From Ciona savignyi (taxonomy: Eukaryota > Chordata > Ascidiacea > Phlebobranchia > Cionidae): a stretch of DNA of 64,000 nt. Each line of letters begins with the position of its first letter. The stretch's first letter is position 1. A program made the position numbers and the translations under genes. Below, in pieces: positions 12,221 through 23,207 of the stretch. Where the stretch lies: contig CH000074.1 in the NCBI GenBank assembly GCA_000149265.1, positions 156,338-220,337 of the forward strand, in the 5' to 3' direction. The notes under the pieces are model-generated. The model saw only the letters and a list, made by a program, of their open reading frames with translations, did no database searches and was not told the origin of the DNA.

Positions 12221-13034
12221 TTTCACTGGACGATAGTATGATCGGTTGACTTGTTTTAAGCAGTAAGCAAAATGCTAAATTTGGAGTTACGTCACATCTA
12301 GTTTCTGCAATAAAACATGGTAGTTTTAAGTGTGTGAGTCAGCAAAATTCACATTGCCGAAGCGTGTGTAATTTTTTAATAAAGCGTGATTTTCTGATTC
12401 ATTTAAAACTACTGGATTGCAGCAATGCCCGCTAAGTGCTTTCCACGACTACTATACCTCGCATAACGTGCAAGGTTAACGAACATAGGGAGAACATGTC
12501 TGGTCCTGTCTGGGCTATGCAGCAAGACAAATAAAATATATTTTTAACACAGCATTCTATCTAACAAGACTAAACGTTTTTCCATATTTGCTAAAGGTTT
12601 TATAAAAAGATTACTGACATTTATTAATTACTTTTATAGGAAGGAAATCTGTCATTTATTAAATACCAGCTCGATCATAATTAAATTTTAGCTTTAATTT
12701 ATAGTCACGTGGTCAAACTAGTTTTGTCAAACGACATCTTTCATAGTCTTTAGATTTAGTTTATTTTTTTCATTTTTTGCCCCGGCGCAGTATTTAAAAA
12801 TTGCAAACGAAAAATCACGACACAATAACGGGAAAAGACGACAAAACGAACAGTCGTTAAAACACGTCAATAAAAAAGATATCATTTAACAAATATAGAG
12901 GACGAGACCGCCAAACCTTTAAAAGGAATACCCCAGCGTATCAACTGCGTATTTGGTGGCTTCTTTTGTAGTTGAGTTGCAAATGTATTGGATGGAAAAG
13001 CAGCAACCATGTTACAAGGAAGAAACAACTTATA
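12221..13034. other. Upstream region of the SLC17-like gene
   Basis: Non-coding, AT-rich sequence. It should contain the promoter of the minus-strand transporter, but no clear core element could be assigned. Confidence 0.4.
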
Positions 13035-13140
13035 TCGTGCTTAGTTTCGAACTCATAATGGGTTCGTCGCTAAGACCGTTTTTTTGCATAAAAGTCGGTA
13101 TATGTATAAGTCGCGTTAACCATTCTGCCACACAACCGTA
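13035..13140 (-). mobile_element. SINE family A
   Basis: The minus strand carries the head ACGGTTGTGTGGCAGAATGG and the B-box-like GAGTTCGAAACTAAG. It is a moderately diverged copy. Confidence 0.7.
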
Positions 13141-13635
13141 CAGAGTAATCACTTATTGCTCACAAAACGTGTAGTTAGAGAAATCCGTTTTGCACTACTT
13201 TTAATATTAATAATACGTGCGTTTATTTGTATTGTGCTGTATAGGAATGAGACGTTACTTTGATATTTGTTTAGCTCCATTTTTCCGGATACGAATGTTG
13301 CCTAGTGAAGGGTTAAGATGTTAGCGCAGTATTTCGCCGATTTAACGATGAGATGGGACAATAACAATCTTATTTTAAAACCAATCGTAGCTCTGTTGTC
13401 GAAACGTTCCAAGCATTAATTGTATTTTATGGTGTAAACTTAAAAAGGAAATAAACATTAAAAATAAAAGTAAACCTTAATAAAAGAGTATAAATATGGA
13501 TATTCAGAGTCAGACAAAACTACAGACAAAGCAAACTTAAAACACATCTGAGACATTAAAACTAAAAAATGATACTTTGCACGAAGTATAGAAAATATCT
13601 GATATCTTGGTATAAATAAATATTGGCGAGTTACA

Positions 13636-13956
13636 TTATAACGTTGTGGCATTTATACCAGAGTCGCTCTCATATGCTGAGTTAGCAATACCGCTTGCAA
13701 CAGCCGATGATTGATCACTGTTCGAGGGGTTATCCAACGAGGAAGGAGGCACCGATGCCTCATTGCTGTTTACCTTGTCATCCACGCTCGCGGATGCGAC
13801 GATCATTCGTGAAAACTGGGATGACGAATCACTGAGCAAGGAAGCCGGATCAGCAAACTCTGCAACCTGAGAATGATGCGACTCTTGTTTATAATTTAAG
13901 CAAACTTCCAAATCATTCGATCTAATGGGTTTATATGGTTTGTCGATGTAACACAT
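13636..13956 (-). CDS. Possible terminal exon, Ser-rich tail, straddling the array edge
   Basis: A minus-strand open frame of 106 codons starts at an ATG at 13956 and ends TAA at 13636. Its last 80 residues are rich in Ser, Asn, Ala and Asp, like a disordered C-terminal tail. Its first 26 residues (PYKPIRSNDLEVCLNYKQES and flanks) are related to an open frame found on the minus strand at the left edge of the array units. The frame therefore crosses from repeat-unit sequence into unique flanking sequence. It could be the last exon of a gene that was partly caught up in the duplication, or a chance open frame. No family was recognised, and upstream exons were not found because a hAT-like insert follows at 13.97 kb. 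Confidence 0.3.
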   Translation of the reverse strand: MCYIDKPYKPIRSNDLEVCLNYKQESHHSQVAEFADPASLLSDSSSQFSRMIVASASVDDKVNSNEASVPPSSLDNPSNSDQSSAVASGIANSAYESDSGINATTL

Positions 13957-13964
13957 AATGCTAG

Positions 13965-14160
13965 ACCAGCGTTTCCCAACCTTTTTTGGTTGTGGACTAT
14001 TTCCTTACCAGCGAAAGTCTTTGCGGACTCAAAGTGCATCAATTTTCAATTAGCGTAAGTCAAAAGTGTAGCGTAACTGGACTATGTGCATACGATGCAC
14101 TACTACAAACCTAAAATTACCATGAGTTGTGTTGTTGTTAAAAACGATGTGTTGTTGTTA
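13965..14160 (+). mobile_element. hAT-like insertion fragment in unit 1
   Basis: Starting near CAGCGTTTCCCAACCTTTTT, this stretch is absent from the matching position of the other units. It resembles a hAT-type terminus. The right terminus is not clear; the end contains a local repeat of TGTGTTGTTGTTAAAAA. Confidence 0.45.
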
Positions 14161-14982
14161 AAAAAACATATCACTTCTGTTTATAACGATCAAAAACTGA
14201 TTTAAATTGCTCCAGAAGCTTCGTGTGTAAATGGACGAGTATATCTTGTGAAATTCTGACTATATCTTGTGAATTTTAGATTGCCGTTTACCCAATTTGA
14301 TATAAACACCACACCCTGTACCATATCAATAAACTATTATTATACTTGAGCAATCTGTTGCCATTTACCACGGAAGTTATAAATCATCCAGCTATCTAAG
14401 AATATTTCTACCTTTTTGATTTGTACTTAATCACACACTTGCAATCAAACAAAAATTAATGACCCACAGCAGTTTGTACAACCGTTTTGTATTAAAACTG
14501 GCCCACGACGCGATCATAAGAGATACTCTGTTACCCTCCGTTCAAAAGTATCAAATAGATTAATTGTATTTTTACTCAAACAGTAATAAGCAGATTTCTA
14601 TATACTGATAGAATGACAGATTCGGGTACTGAATTGTATTTGAAAAACGGTCCTAGTGCCCATCGCTGGTTCGAAACTTAGTCCCGTAATAAAGTGGGAA
14701 AAAAGTAAATGCGAGAGAGCGGTTGTTTGGCACAGTTGGTGTCACCACCTGATACTTAAGCAGCTGATAAATCGACCTTTATAAAAGAATCTAATAGTCG
14801 TGGCTATGAGACTATAGGTGAGGTAAGAAAGAATAAACAACTAGACCGTGGTAACTATTTGTTAACCACAATTTTTTGTAAAATATAGTTTATACAGTAC
14901 ACTGATGTATGTTCCTGCAAGCAGAAGCGTTATTACCCCGCGTTCCCGGGTAAATACCTCAAAAAAGAATGGCCTAACTCCA

Positions 14983-15526
14983 TGGTGGAATGCGCGAACC
15001 TATGGCACGCGTGCCAAAGTTGGCACGCGAGATCATAAATACTGGCACGCGACGCATTCCGAAAAAAAACGGCGCAAAATGTTTTTTTTCACAAACTTAC
15101 TGCCATGCCAATTTTAAACCTATCTTTATTCAAAAACAGCTTCGATTAAAGCCCTTGTGGAATTATTTTTAAGTGTTGCTTTGTTTAATAAATTAAATCG
15201 TATAATTTTGCATTAGCCTACATTTTATATTTAGTTGGATTGCAGGTAGTTAAGATCGCTTAGGTCTACATAACATTACACAGCAATTGTAGCATGAGGG
15301 AAAACCAAATTTTGACTGGAGGTGCCTGGAACAAAGCAATAGTAGGCCTATAGTCGTGCGTTGGCTACGCGTGATCTATTTACCACAAGTTTTGGCCGCG
15401 GTAGTCTAACTAATCGTTCTTGTTTATTGAAAACTGATGTTTATGAAACGGCTGGCACGCCGGGACAGACAAATTCATTTATGCTGCAAATGTGGCACGC
15501 GGCCTCAAAAAGGTTCGCCATCACTG
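14983..15526 (+). mobile_element. GGCACGCG-rich MITE in unit 1 (left end altered)
   Basis: The right terminus GGTTCGCCATCACTG followed by GCCTAACC matches the intact copy in unit 4. The left terminus has changed. The interior has repeated GGCACGCG motifs, typical of hAT subterminal repeats, and no real coding sequence. Confidence 0.7.
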
Positions 15527-16468
15527 GCCTAACCGATCCTAAATACACTCTTATTAAGCATTTAAATGAGGTGAAAAAACAAAACTTAGATAAATATAAA
15601 CAAAATGTAAAAAAAAAGTTCGTTTGTCCCACACCTATCTTTAACTCTTTTTTGAAAAATCCCCATTTAATAAATTCCACAGAAACTAGTGATCAGACAC
15701 ATTTAAGCTTTTATTATAATAAGAAAATATCCAATCGAGTTAACTCTTCTAGTGGTGCCAGCTAATATGTTTTGGATCTACAGTGGAAAATTCTGGGTAA
15801 ATTGCGCAAGGCAAATTCACAAGAGACCCAAAAATATAAACACAGCAGCCGTTTTGCGAATGTTCGGCATCGGTTATTCTATAACAGTCGATATTTCTGA
15901 ACTGGCGAGGAATATTTACTTTAAATTGTAGGCAAATTTGTAGGTGAATAAAATAAACTGAGAAAGTGGAAAACTATATACCGCAAGTTACCACCAAAAA
16001 TCCGTTAACGTTTATTATTCTGATTAAAAATGTTTAAGAACATTACTGATTTGCATAAATAATGCTTGGTTGTTTTGGTGGATCTGAACCTGAATAGCGG
16101 GAACTTTCATTGGTCGCACTTGAGCTTTGTATTCTATTGCGTGTGCCAAAGAAAGGATTTGACGATATCAATTTATATTTTATGAACCGGTTTATATATA
16201 TAGTCTATATAGGCTTATAAGCATGTGTGTAACATAAGTATAATCAAAAGTAAAGTTTGTAGGAGTTTTAGTTCAATTCTTGTTGCTGTCTTCGATAATA
16301 TAAGCAAAAAGTATATACATTTGTTAACTGACTTATCTGTAATGTAAACATTTGCCGAAAACGAATAAGTTAGAAATTTAAAGTTTAAATAGAAATTAAA
16401 ATTTGTATCTGTATTTTTGTTATTTATTAGACTCGCTTTTACTCAGATTAGCAATGTAAAATAAAAAC

Positions 16469-17344
16469 ATGTATTTGGTTAATGTACAAATTTTTAAAGT
16501 GAAAAAGAAGAGATTGTTGCCGATTCTTATTTTGCTCTCATTCTGTATATCTGCATTTGTGCTAAGAAGTCGTCGTCTTAACTTCAACGATGCAGAAATT
16601 ACACGCATTACTTTGGATAATGTGTTTATTACGATTAAAACAAGCAAGCAATTCCATGACATTCGTCTCAAAGTCATCCTTAATACGTGGTTCAACCAAG
16701 CACGGGAACAAACGTACATTATCACAGACGACGATCTAGAATTAAACATCACCACCAACGGACATGCGATTAACAGCGGCTGCGGGAAAACTCATGGACT
16801 TTCAGATTTAAGTTGTAAAACAGGGGTAGAATATGATTTGTACATGAAGAGTGGTAAAAAATGGTGGTGTCATTTTGACGACGACAACTACGTTAATGTT
16901 GGTGGCTTGGTTGATTTATTAAGAGAACTGGACTGGAGAAAAGATGTTTATTTAGGCAGAAGAAGCATATTGACTGACTTTAAGGGACAGTTTCGAGGAA
17001 AAACTGTATATTTTGTGTTCGCTACTATGGGCGCTGGTGTTTGCATTTTAAATTCGTTAGCTGAAAAAATGGAGCCGTGGGCGGGTAACGGTAAATTTCT
17101 AGCGACTTCTAGAGCATTGGGCCACGCAGATGACTGTACTCTAGGGTTCATCATCACCAACCGGTTAAAAGTAAATTTAACCGTCACTAACCTATTTCAT
17201 TCGCACATGGAACAACTTGCCAAATTAGATCCTACCACACTACAAAAGCAAGTGGTGTTTGGTCACCGAGCACCAAACATCCTAAACATCTCATCCAACC
17301 TGACCAACACAAAGGTGTTTGATGTTGTAGCATTTCGTATATAA
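16469..17344 (+). pseudogene. Fringe-like glycosyltransferase, unit 1, C-terminus cut by an LTR element
   Basis: This is an intronless 291-codon reading frame starting ATG. It has a short basic N-terminus and one membrane helix (about residues 16-32), as in type II Golgi enzymes. The Fringe catalytic region follows, with the WWCHFDDDNYVN motif at residues 132-143, GAGVCI near 188-193, ADDCT near 220-224 and FHSHME near 243-248. After residue D286 the frame runs into an inserted LTR-flanked element and stops at 17344, so about 25 normal C-terminal residues with two conserved cysteines are lost. The displaced 3' coding remnant lies at 19806-19894. It could still be translated as a truncated protein; activity is doubtful. 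Confidence 0.85.
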
Positions 17345-17735
17345 TATATGTTTGTTTTAATTTATTCCATGTCCTAAATATTTTGTGTCTTTTTACGTCG
17401 TTTATTTTTGCATTTGAAGTTTTCCGACTCTCACATAATATTACCCGTTACGTAATTATCACCTTGTACGGGCCTTTGTATTTTGTAGTTTAAATCATTA
17501 ACACAGTTTTTCCACCTAATTCCCTACAGTTAGTCAAACGTGCAGATGTGAAACGTCTGGCACGTAAACTTTTCGCACCTTGTAAATTCACTATATATTC
17601 TGGAAATTTATATAGCCTAATATGATAACCTACAATGACGTACTTCAGACAAGATAACTTGCGTTATGCTGTGTAACGTACTAAGTAACTTGAGTCGCGA
17701 ATAAACCGTATATTGAATGAGACAACTTCAAGCAT
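17326..17735 (+). repeat. 5' LTR of the unit 1 element (partial match)
   Basis: Near-identical to 19197-19605 and contains the AATAAA-like AATAAACCG stretch at its end. Its true right border is unclear because it diverges from the 3' copy. Confidence 0.65.
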
Positions 17736-19196
17736 CAAGTAAGAAACGCCCCTTTTCGCTGGACGAAGTTGGTGACTAACAAGACAACGCACTCTATTCA
17801 AATCAAGTTGATAAGCATCGTCTCCGCCGACGAAAGAAGAATACGCAAGACGACGTTCCCTTTACGAAATATGAAAGGGTTGTATTATTATTTTTGTAGC
17901 TTCTCGATTATTTTTTGTAAGTTTTATGATTATTTTTTATACTTTATGTAATTATTAGTCTGCAACGATTGCAAATACTAGTGTTCCTGGTTTGGTTGGA
18001 TGGTACTAGGCTATTGCAAGAATGCATAATATTGGTGTTTTACTCTACAGACTTCTTACAAACACGAAGAGCAAACGCGCCTTCAACAACTGCTACATGC
18101 ACTTCATCTTAAACAAGGTTAGTAACGCTTTTACGATTGTGCTATCATGAGCTTGAGTCAATGATGCCATGCTGCGCCAACCCATCCGGTATATTAGGCG
18201 CATTTACACGTCGAACGACGTTTGTTTTGTTCGTTCGCGCCAGATTTTTCAATGTTACCGCCGACAAGGCGTTAGTTTTCTTTTAATCGCCTCACGCAAA
18301 TTATGCGTCTAGTTCACGCGATTATATACTCGTTTAAGCAGCGGACTCGATTTTTTTTCTTATCCTGCGAAGTCAGATAGCCCCTGCCCGCGCGTTTGCG
18401 TTCAGCCTGTGTAAATAAGTGAGCGTACCCGCTTCACAACGCCACAGTTTAATAAACGATACCAGCGTACTTCCGTATAGCTATGGTAATCGCGCCGCAT
18501 GTACATGCGATGTCTAATTGTCTAATCGCCTCTCAGTCAATGTGTCGGATATTCCGAACCGAATATATTTCGTGTGTAAAACAGGATTTTACAAACACCG
18601 CACAGTAATGACGAGACACGGCTTATGTCCTGCTTACTAAAAGTTTTCTTTTGTTTGTTGATGGAAATACATCCGCGCAAGATTATTTCCCTTATTCGTT
18701 ACGAGTCGTAAAACCTACATATGACAGGTCGCTCGGTTTTTGTTTTTTTTGCGTTTTTATTAATTGCGCTTTCGCCGCATATAGCGAGATCATCGCTGCA
18801 TTTATTTCATGCTCACTCGGAAGTGAGTCCCCAGGCGTACACGCCTTGGTTTATTAGCTGGCAAAGTATGGAAATATGGCTCATGTGATGCATATTGTGG
18901 CGTTGCTACCTTGAATGTGAGATGTCACTTTCACTACATGTTATATAACATTTATCACGCATTAACATACACGGCACCAGATTTTAATGCACGATTGCAC
19001 AATTCTAGCTTTGTACTTAATTCGCCCAACCAGGTTATTCTAGTTTTTGCAGGATAAACGTGTGAAATGCTCGAAACTTCGTGAGATCGTTCCACCACAT
19101 GACTTCGATTGTTATTTCGACTGAACATCCGAAATGCTCAACGAGACCGTGATTTTATATTCTAGAACTTAACAAAATGTGGAAAAAATGAGATGT

Positions 19197-19805
19197 TGTA
19201 GCATTTCGTATATAATATATGTTTGTTTTAATTTATTCCATGTCCTAAATATTTTGTGTCTTTTTACGTCGTTTATTTTTGCATTTGAAGTTTTCCGACT
19301 CTCACATAATATTACCCGTTACGTAATTATCACCTTGTACGGGCCTTTGTATTTTGTAGTTTAAATCATTAACACAGTTTTTCCACCTAATTCCCTACAG
19401 TTAGTCAAACGTGCAGATGTGAAACGTCTGGCACGTAAACTTTTCGCACCTTGTAAATTCACTATATATTCTTGAAATTTATATAGCCTAATATGATAAC
19501 CTACAATGACGTACTTCAGACAAGATAACTTGCGTTATGCTGTGTAACGTACTAAGTAACTCGCTTCGCAAATAAACCGTATATCGAATGATACGCAGAA
19601 TATAACTAAAGTGAAGCAAGAGTTAGACTGCGAGTTTGAGATCTAGAATTTACAAATCGTGGTCACTATAATTATTAGTGTGCGATCTGTGGAGAATAGA
19701 CTTTCCGCTGCGCAGCTCGCCAGAGACCGTTAGGCAGCCAGCCTAAACAAGTTCAGCTAACACCCCGGTCAAGTTAAACTACACAAAAGAAAGCGCGAGC
19801 CCACA
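19197..19805 (+). repeat. 3' LTR of the unit 1 element
   Basis: Begins TGTAGCATTTCG after a purine tract and ends CCCACA at the target duplication. About the first 410 bp match the left LTR. Confidence 0.7.
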
Positions 19806-19894
19806 ATGTAAATGTTGACCCCACAAGATTTTATTCCGTGCACTGTCTTATACGTCCGGAATCATTTTTCTGTGAATTTGCCAAAACGAAGTAA
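19806..19894 (+). pseudogene. Displaced C-terminal remnant of unit 1 Fringe
   Basis: This corresponds to the final about 28 codons of the intact unit 2 gene (VDPTRFYSVHC type sequence). It is separated from the rest of the gene by the 2.48-kb insertion. The penultimate ATG codon seen in other copies is ACG here. Confidence 0.8.
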
Positions 19895-20068
19895 TCTTTA
19901 GCAGACGACATAAAGTAGTGATACAGTAAAGGCATCAGTGCTGTTTATATCCTAGGCGACAATTTAATAAATGGACATCTTTTTGTCTGGCGGTTATTGT
20001 GATTTATGCCAGCCTTCAGTCATTCAGATCACACTAATAGGGATACATCTGATTTAACTGTATAACTG

Positions 20069-20244
20069 CAGTGATGGAATTCAAGAGGTTCGCATGGGTT
20101 CGGTCGAATCCGTTCTTGGAACGTCGGGATAATCACCGATCCGATTCTTGCCTTTTTACAGACATTAGACATTTTAGGGAACATGTTGTTATTAAGTACG
20201 ATACAAAAGATAACCTGTACTTGAAATTTTGAATCCCATCACTG
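20069..20244 (+). mobile_element. 176-bp hAT-type MITE, unit 1
   Basis: The ends CAGTGATGGAATTCAAGA and the inverse of TTGAATCCCATCACTG form terminal inverted repeats. They are flanked by a perfect 8-bp duplication TATAACTG. The same element and duplication recur in every complete unit, so it was present before the array expanded. Confidence 0.85.
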
Positions 20245-20398
20245 TATAACTGTATATATGTTTCAGCACAATACCACTAACCATGCTGTGCCGTTTCGAG
20301 TTGATGTAATTTTGCTGTATGTCTTAATAAATTGGGTTTGTTAGTAAGAGATACGTATTTTGTATGCAGTAGGTTGGAATCGGTGGTACTTTTAAGTC

Positions 20399-20455
20399 GG
20401 ATAGAATAGGTTAGGATATTTATGTTTATCCCCGTGAATGAAAAATCACCGTGCC
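20399..20455 (-). repeat. Family B SINE 3' tail in the unit
   Basis: The minus strand reads CATTCACGGGGATAAACATA followed by AATATCCTAACC, the 3' tail of family B. The same fragment is present in the other complete units. Confidence 0.6.
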
Positions 20456-20795
20456 GTCTGAAACTGGACAAATTTGCCAAATTACCGTTCTCAAAAGTTC
20501 GATAAAAGTTTGTATTAGTTTGCGGTAAACACCTTTTGTATGATATAATTATAATAAACACCTTTACTACGCAGGAAACGCTTCTAGACACTGTGTAAGC
20601 CACTTTATTTCAGCACCTGAGCGATACGTACATTGAGACGATACACAGGCGCAAACCATGCGAATCAAAAGGCTGATATATGTAGGGGGTGAAGTGGTAG
20701 CCTCTTTATTAGCAGTAACACACAATAAAAAGGAACTGGTTGCATAAACCCAAAGCGTCCAGCCACAAAAAGAAGATGAAAACGGCAATGCTTAA

Positions 20796-20803
20796 TGACG
20801 TCA
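20796..20803. promoter_or_regulatory. CRE-type palindrome TGACGTCA
   Basis: A perfect TGACGTCA lies near the right end of unit 1 and at the matching place in most other units (for example 25055-25062). This is the consensus of CREB/ATF factors. Any regulatory effect is speculative, because copy identity alone would preserve it. Confidence 0.3.
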
Positions 20804-21845
20804 CACATTATGTAAAATGGATGACAGGAGGTCGCTACAAGATATTTATTGAACTGTCAACAATACTAAAATCAAGTATCCGATAATATTAAAATCAGTA
20901 CAATAAAAGAAGTAACGAAATAAAAACATTAGTTGCAAATACAAAATAAAGGGGTATTTAATTTGACGCTGGTTATTTCGTGGCGCGACTGTTGTTTATA
21001 ATTTGAGCAAAATTCCAAACCATTCGATCTAATGGATTTATACGGATTGTCGAGGTTACACAAAATGTTAAACTGATTTAAATCCAGAAATCTCTGTCTA
21101 AAATGGACGATATTATGACTATATCTTGTGTATTCTCGATTGTCGTTTACCCAATTCGATATAGACACCACATCCTGTGCCATATCAATAAACTATTATT
21201 ATACTTGAGCAATCTGTTGTCATTTACCACGGAAATTATAAATCATCCAGCTATCTAAGAATATTTCTACTTATTTGGTTTGTACTTAATCACACACTTG
21301 CAATCAAACAAAAATTAATGACCCACAGCAGTTGGTACAACCGTTTTGTATTAAAACTGGCCCACGACGCGATCATAAGAGATACTCTGTTACCCTCCGT
21401 TCAAAAGTATCAAATAGATTAATTGTATTTTTACTCAAATAGTAATAAGCAGATTTCTATATACTGATAGAATGACAGATTCGGGTACTGAATTGTATTT
21501 GAAAAACGATCCTAGTGCCCATCGCTGGTTCGAAACTTAGTCCCGTAATAAAGTGGGAAAAAGTAAATGCGAGAGAGCGGTTGTTTGGCACAGTTGGTGT
21601 CACCGCCTGATACTTAAGCAGCTGATAAATCGACCTTTATAATAGAATCTAATAGTCATGGCTATGAGACTATATAGGTGAGGTAAGAAAGAATAAACCT
21701 CTAGACCGTGGTAACTACATGTTAACCACAATTTTTTGTAAAATATAGTTTATAGGCCTACAGTACACTGATGTATGTTCCTGCAAGCAGAAGCGTTATT
21801 ACCCCGCGTTCCCGGGTAAATACCTCAAAAAAGAATGGCCTAACC

Positions 21846-22369
21846 CAGTGATGGAGAACCTATGGCACGCGTGCCAAAGTTGGCACGCGAGATCATAAAT
21901 ACTGGCACGCGACGCATTCCGAAAAAAAACGGCGCAAAATGTTTTTTTCACAAACTTACTGCCATGCCAATTTTAAACCTATCTTTATTCAAAAACAGCG
22001 TTGATTAAAGCCCTTGTGGAATTATTTTTAAGTGTTGCTTTGTTTAATAAATTAAATCGTATAATTTTGCATTAGCCTACATTTTATATTTAGTTGGATT
22101 GCAGGTAGTTAAGATCGCTTAGGTCTACATAACATTACTCAGCAATTGTAGCATGAGGGGAAACCAAATTTTGACTGGAGGTGCCTGGAACAAAGCGATA
22201 GTAGGCCTATAGTCGTGCGTTGGCTACGCGTGATCTATTTACCACAAGTTTTGGTCGCGGTAGTCTAACTAAACGTTCTTGTTTATTGAAAACTGATGTT
22301 TATGAAACGGCTGGCACGCCGGGACAGACAAATTAATTTATGCTGCAAATGTGGCACGCGGCCTCAAAA
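21846..22369 (+). mobile_element. GGCACGCG-rich MITE in unit 2, right end deleted
   Basis: The left terminus CAGTGATGGAGAACC is preceded by GCCTAACC. The right terminus and about 140 bp of neighbouring sequence are missing compared with unit 4. Confidence 0.7.
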
Positions 22370-22930
22370 ATCTTTAACTCTTTTTTGAAAAATCCCCATT
22401 TAATAAATTCCACAGAAACTAGTGATCAGACACATTATGCTTTTATTATAATAAGAAAATATCCAATCGAGTTAACTCTTCTAGTGGTGCCAGCTAATAT
22501 GTTTTGGATCTACAGTGGAAAATTCTGGGTAAATTGCGCAAGGCAAATTCACAAGAGACCCAAAAATATAAACACAGCAGCCGTTTTGCGAATGTTCGGC
22601 ATCGGTTATTCTATAACAGTCGATATTTATGAACTGGCGAGGAATATTTACTTTAAATTGTAGGCAAATTTGTAGGTGAATAAAATAAACTGAGAAAGTG
22701 GAAAACTATATACCGCAAGTTACCACCAAAAATCCGTTAACGTTTATTATTCTGATTTAAAATGTTGTAAAACCGTTACTGATTTGCATGTAACGCTTGG
22801 TTGTTTTGGTGGATCTGAACCTGAATAGCGGGAACTTTCATTGGTCGCACTTGAGCTTTGTATTCTATTGCGGTTGCTTTATATGGCAAAGAAAGGATTT
22901 AACAATATCTATACACCTTTAACGAACCAG

Positions 22931-22965
22931 TTCATATATATAGACTATATAGGCTTATAAGCATT
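22931..22965 (+). promoter_or_regulatory. TATA-rich stretch upstream of Fringe, unit 2
   Basis: Clustered TATATATA and CTATATAGG sequences lie about 260 bp before the start codon and are kept in every visible unit. This is a possible core promoter, judged only from composition and position. Confidence 0.3.
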
Positions 22966-23207
22966 TGTGTAACATAAGTATAATCAAAAGTAAAGTTTGT
23001 AGAAGTTTTAGTTCAATTCTTGTTGCTGTATTCGGTAATATAAGTACAAAGTATATACATTTGTTTACTGACTTATCTGTAACGTAAACATTTGCCGAAA
23101 ACGAATAAGTTAGAAATTTGAGTTTTAATAGAAATTGATAATTGTACCTGTATTTTAGATATTAATTAGACTCATTTTTACTTAGATTATCAGTTTTAAA
23201 TAAAAAC

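Larger units (their letters stand above)
17326..19805 (+). mobile_element. Non-coding LTR-type element inside the unit 1 Fringe gene
   Basis: The element starts TGTAGCATTTCG and ends CGAGCCCACA (TG...CA ends). It is flanked by the 4-bp duplication ATGT (17322-17325 and 19806-19809). A direct repeat of roughly 400 bp occurs at its left end (from 17326) and again from 19197. The right copy continues to 19805 (609 bp), while the left copy diverges after about 17735. A purine-rich run (GGAAAAAATGAGA) precedes the right copy, and TGGTGAC near 17770 could be a primer-binding site. No gag or pol was found in the 1.5 kb between, so this is a deletion derivative or a non-autonomous LTR element. Confidence 0.75.

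Noticed and set aside
16948..17187. Antisense 79-codon frames opposite Fringe in most units
   Set aside because: They are shadows of the well-supported Fringe coding frame on the other strand.
20567..20788. Minus-strand 73-codon frame repeated at the right end of units
   Set aside because: It starts at TTG with no in-frame ATG. Its presence in all units follows from their high identity and is not evidence of selection.
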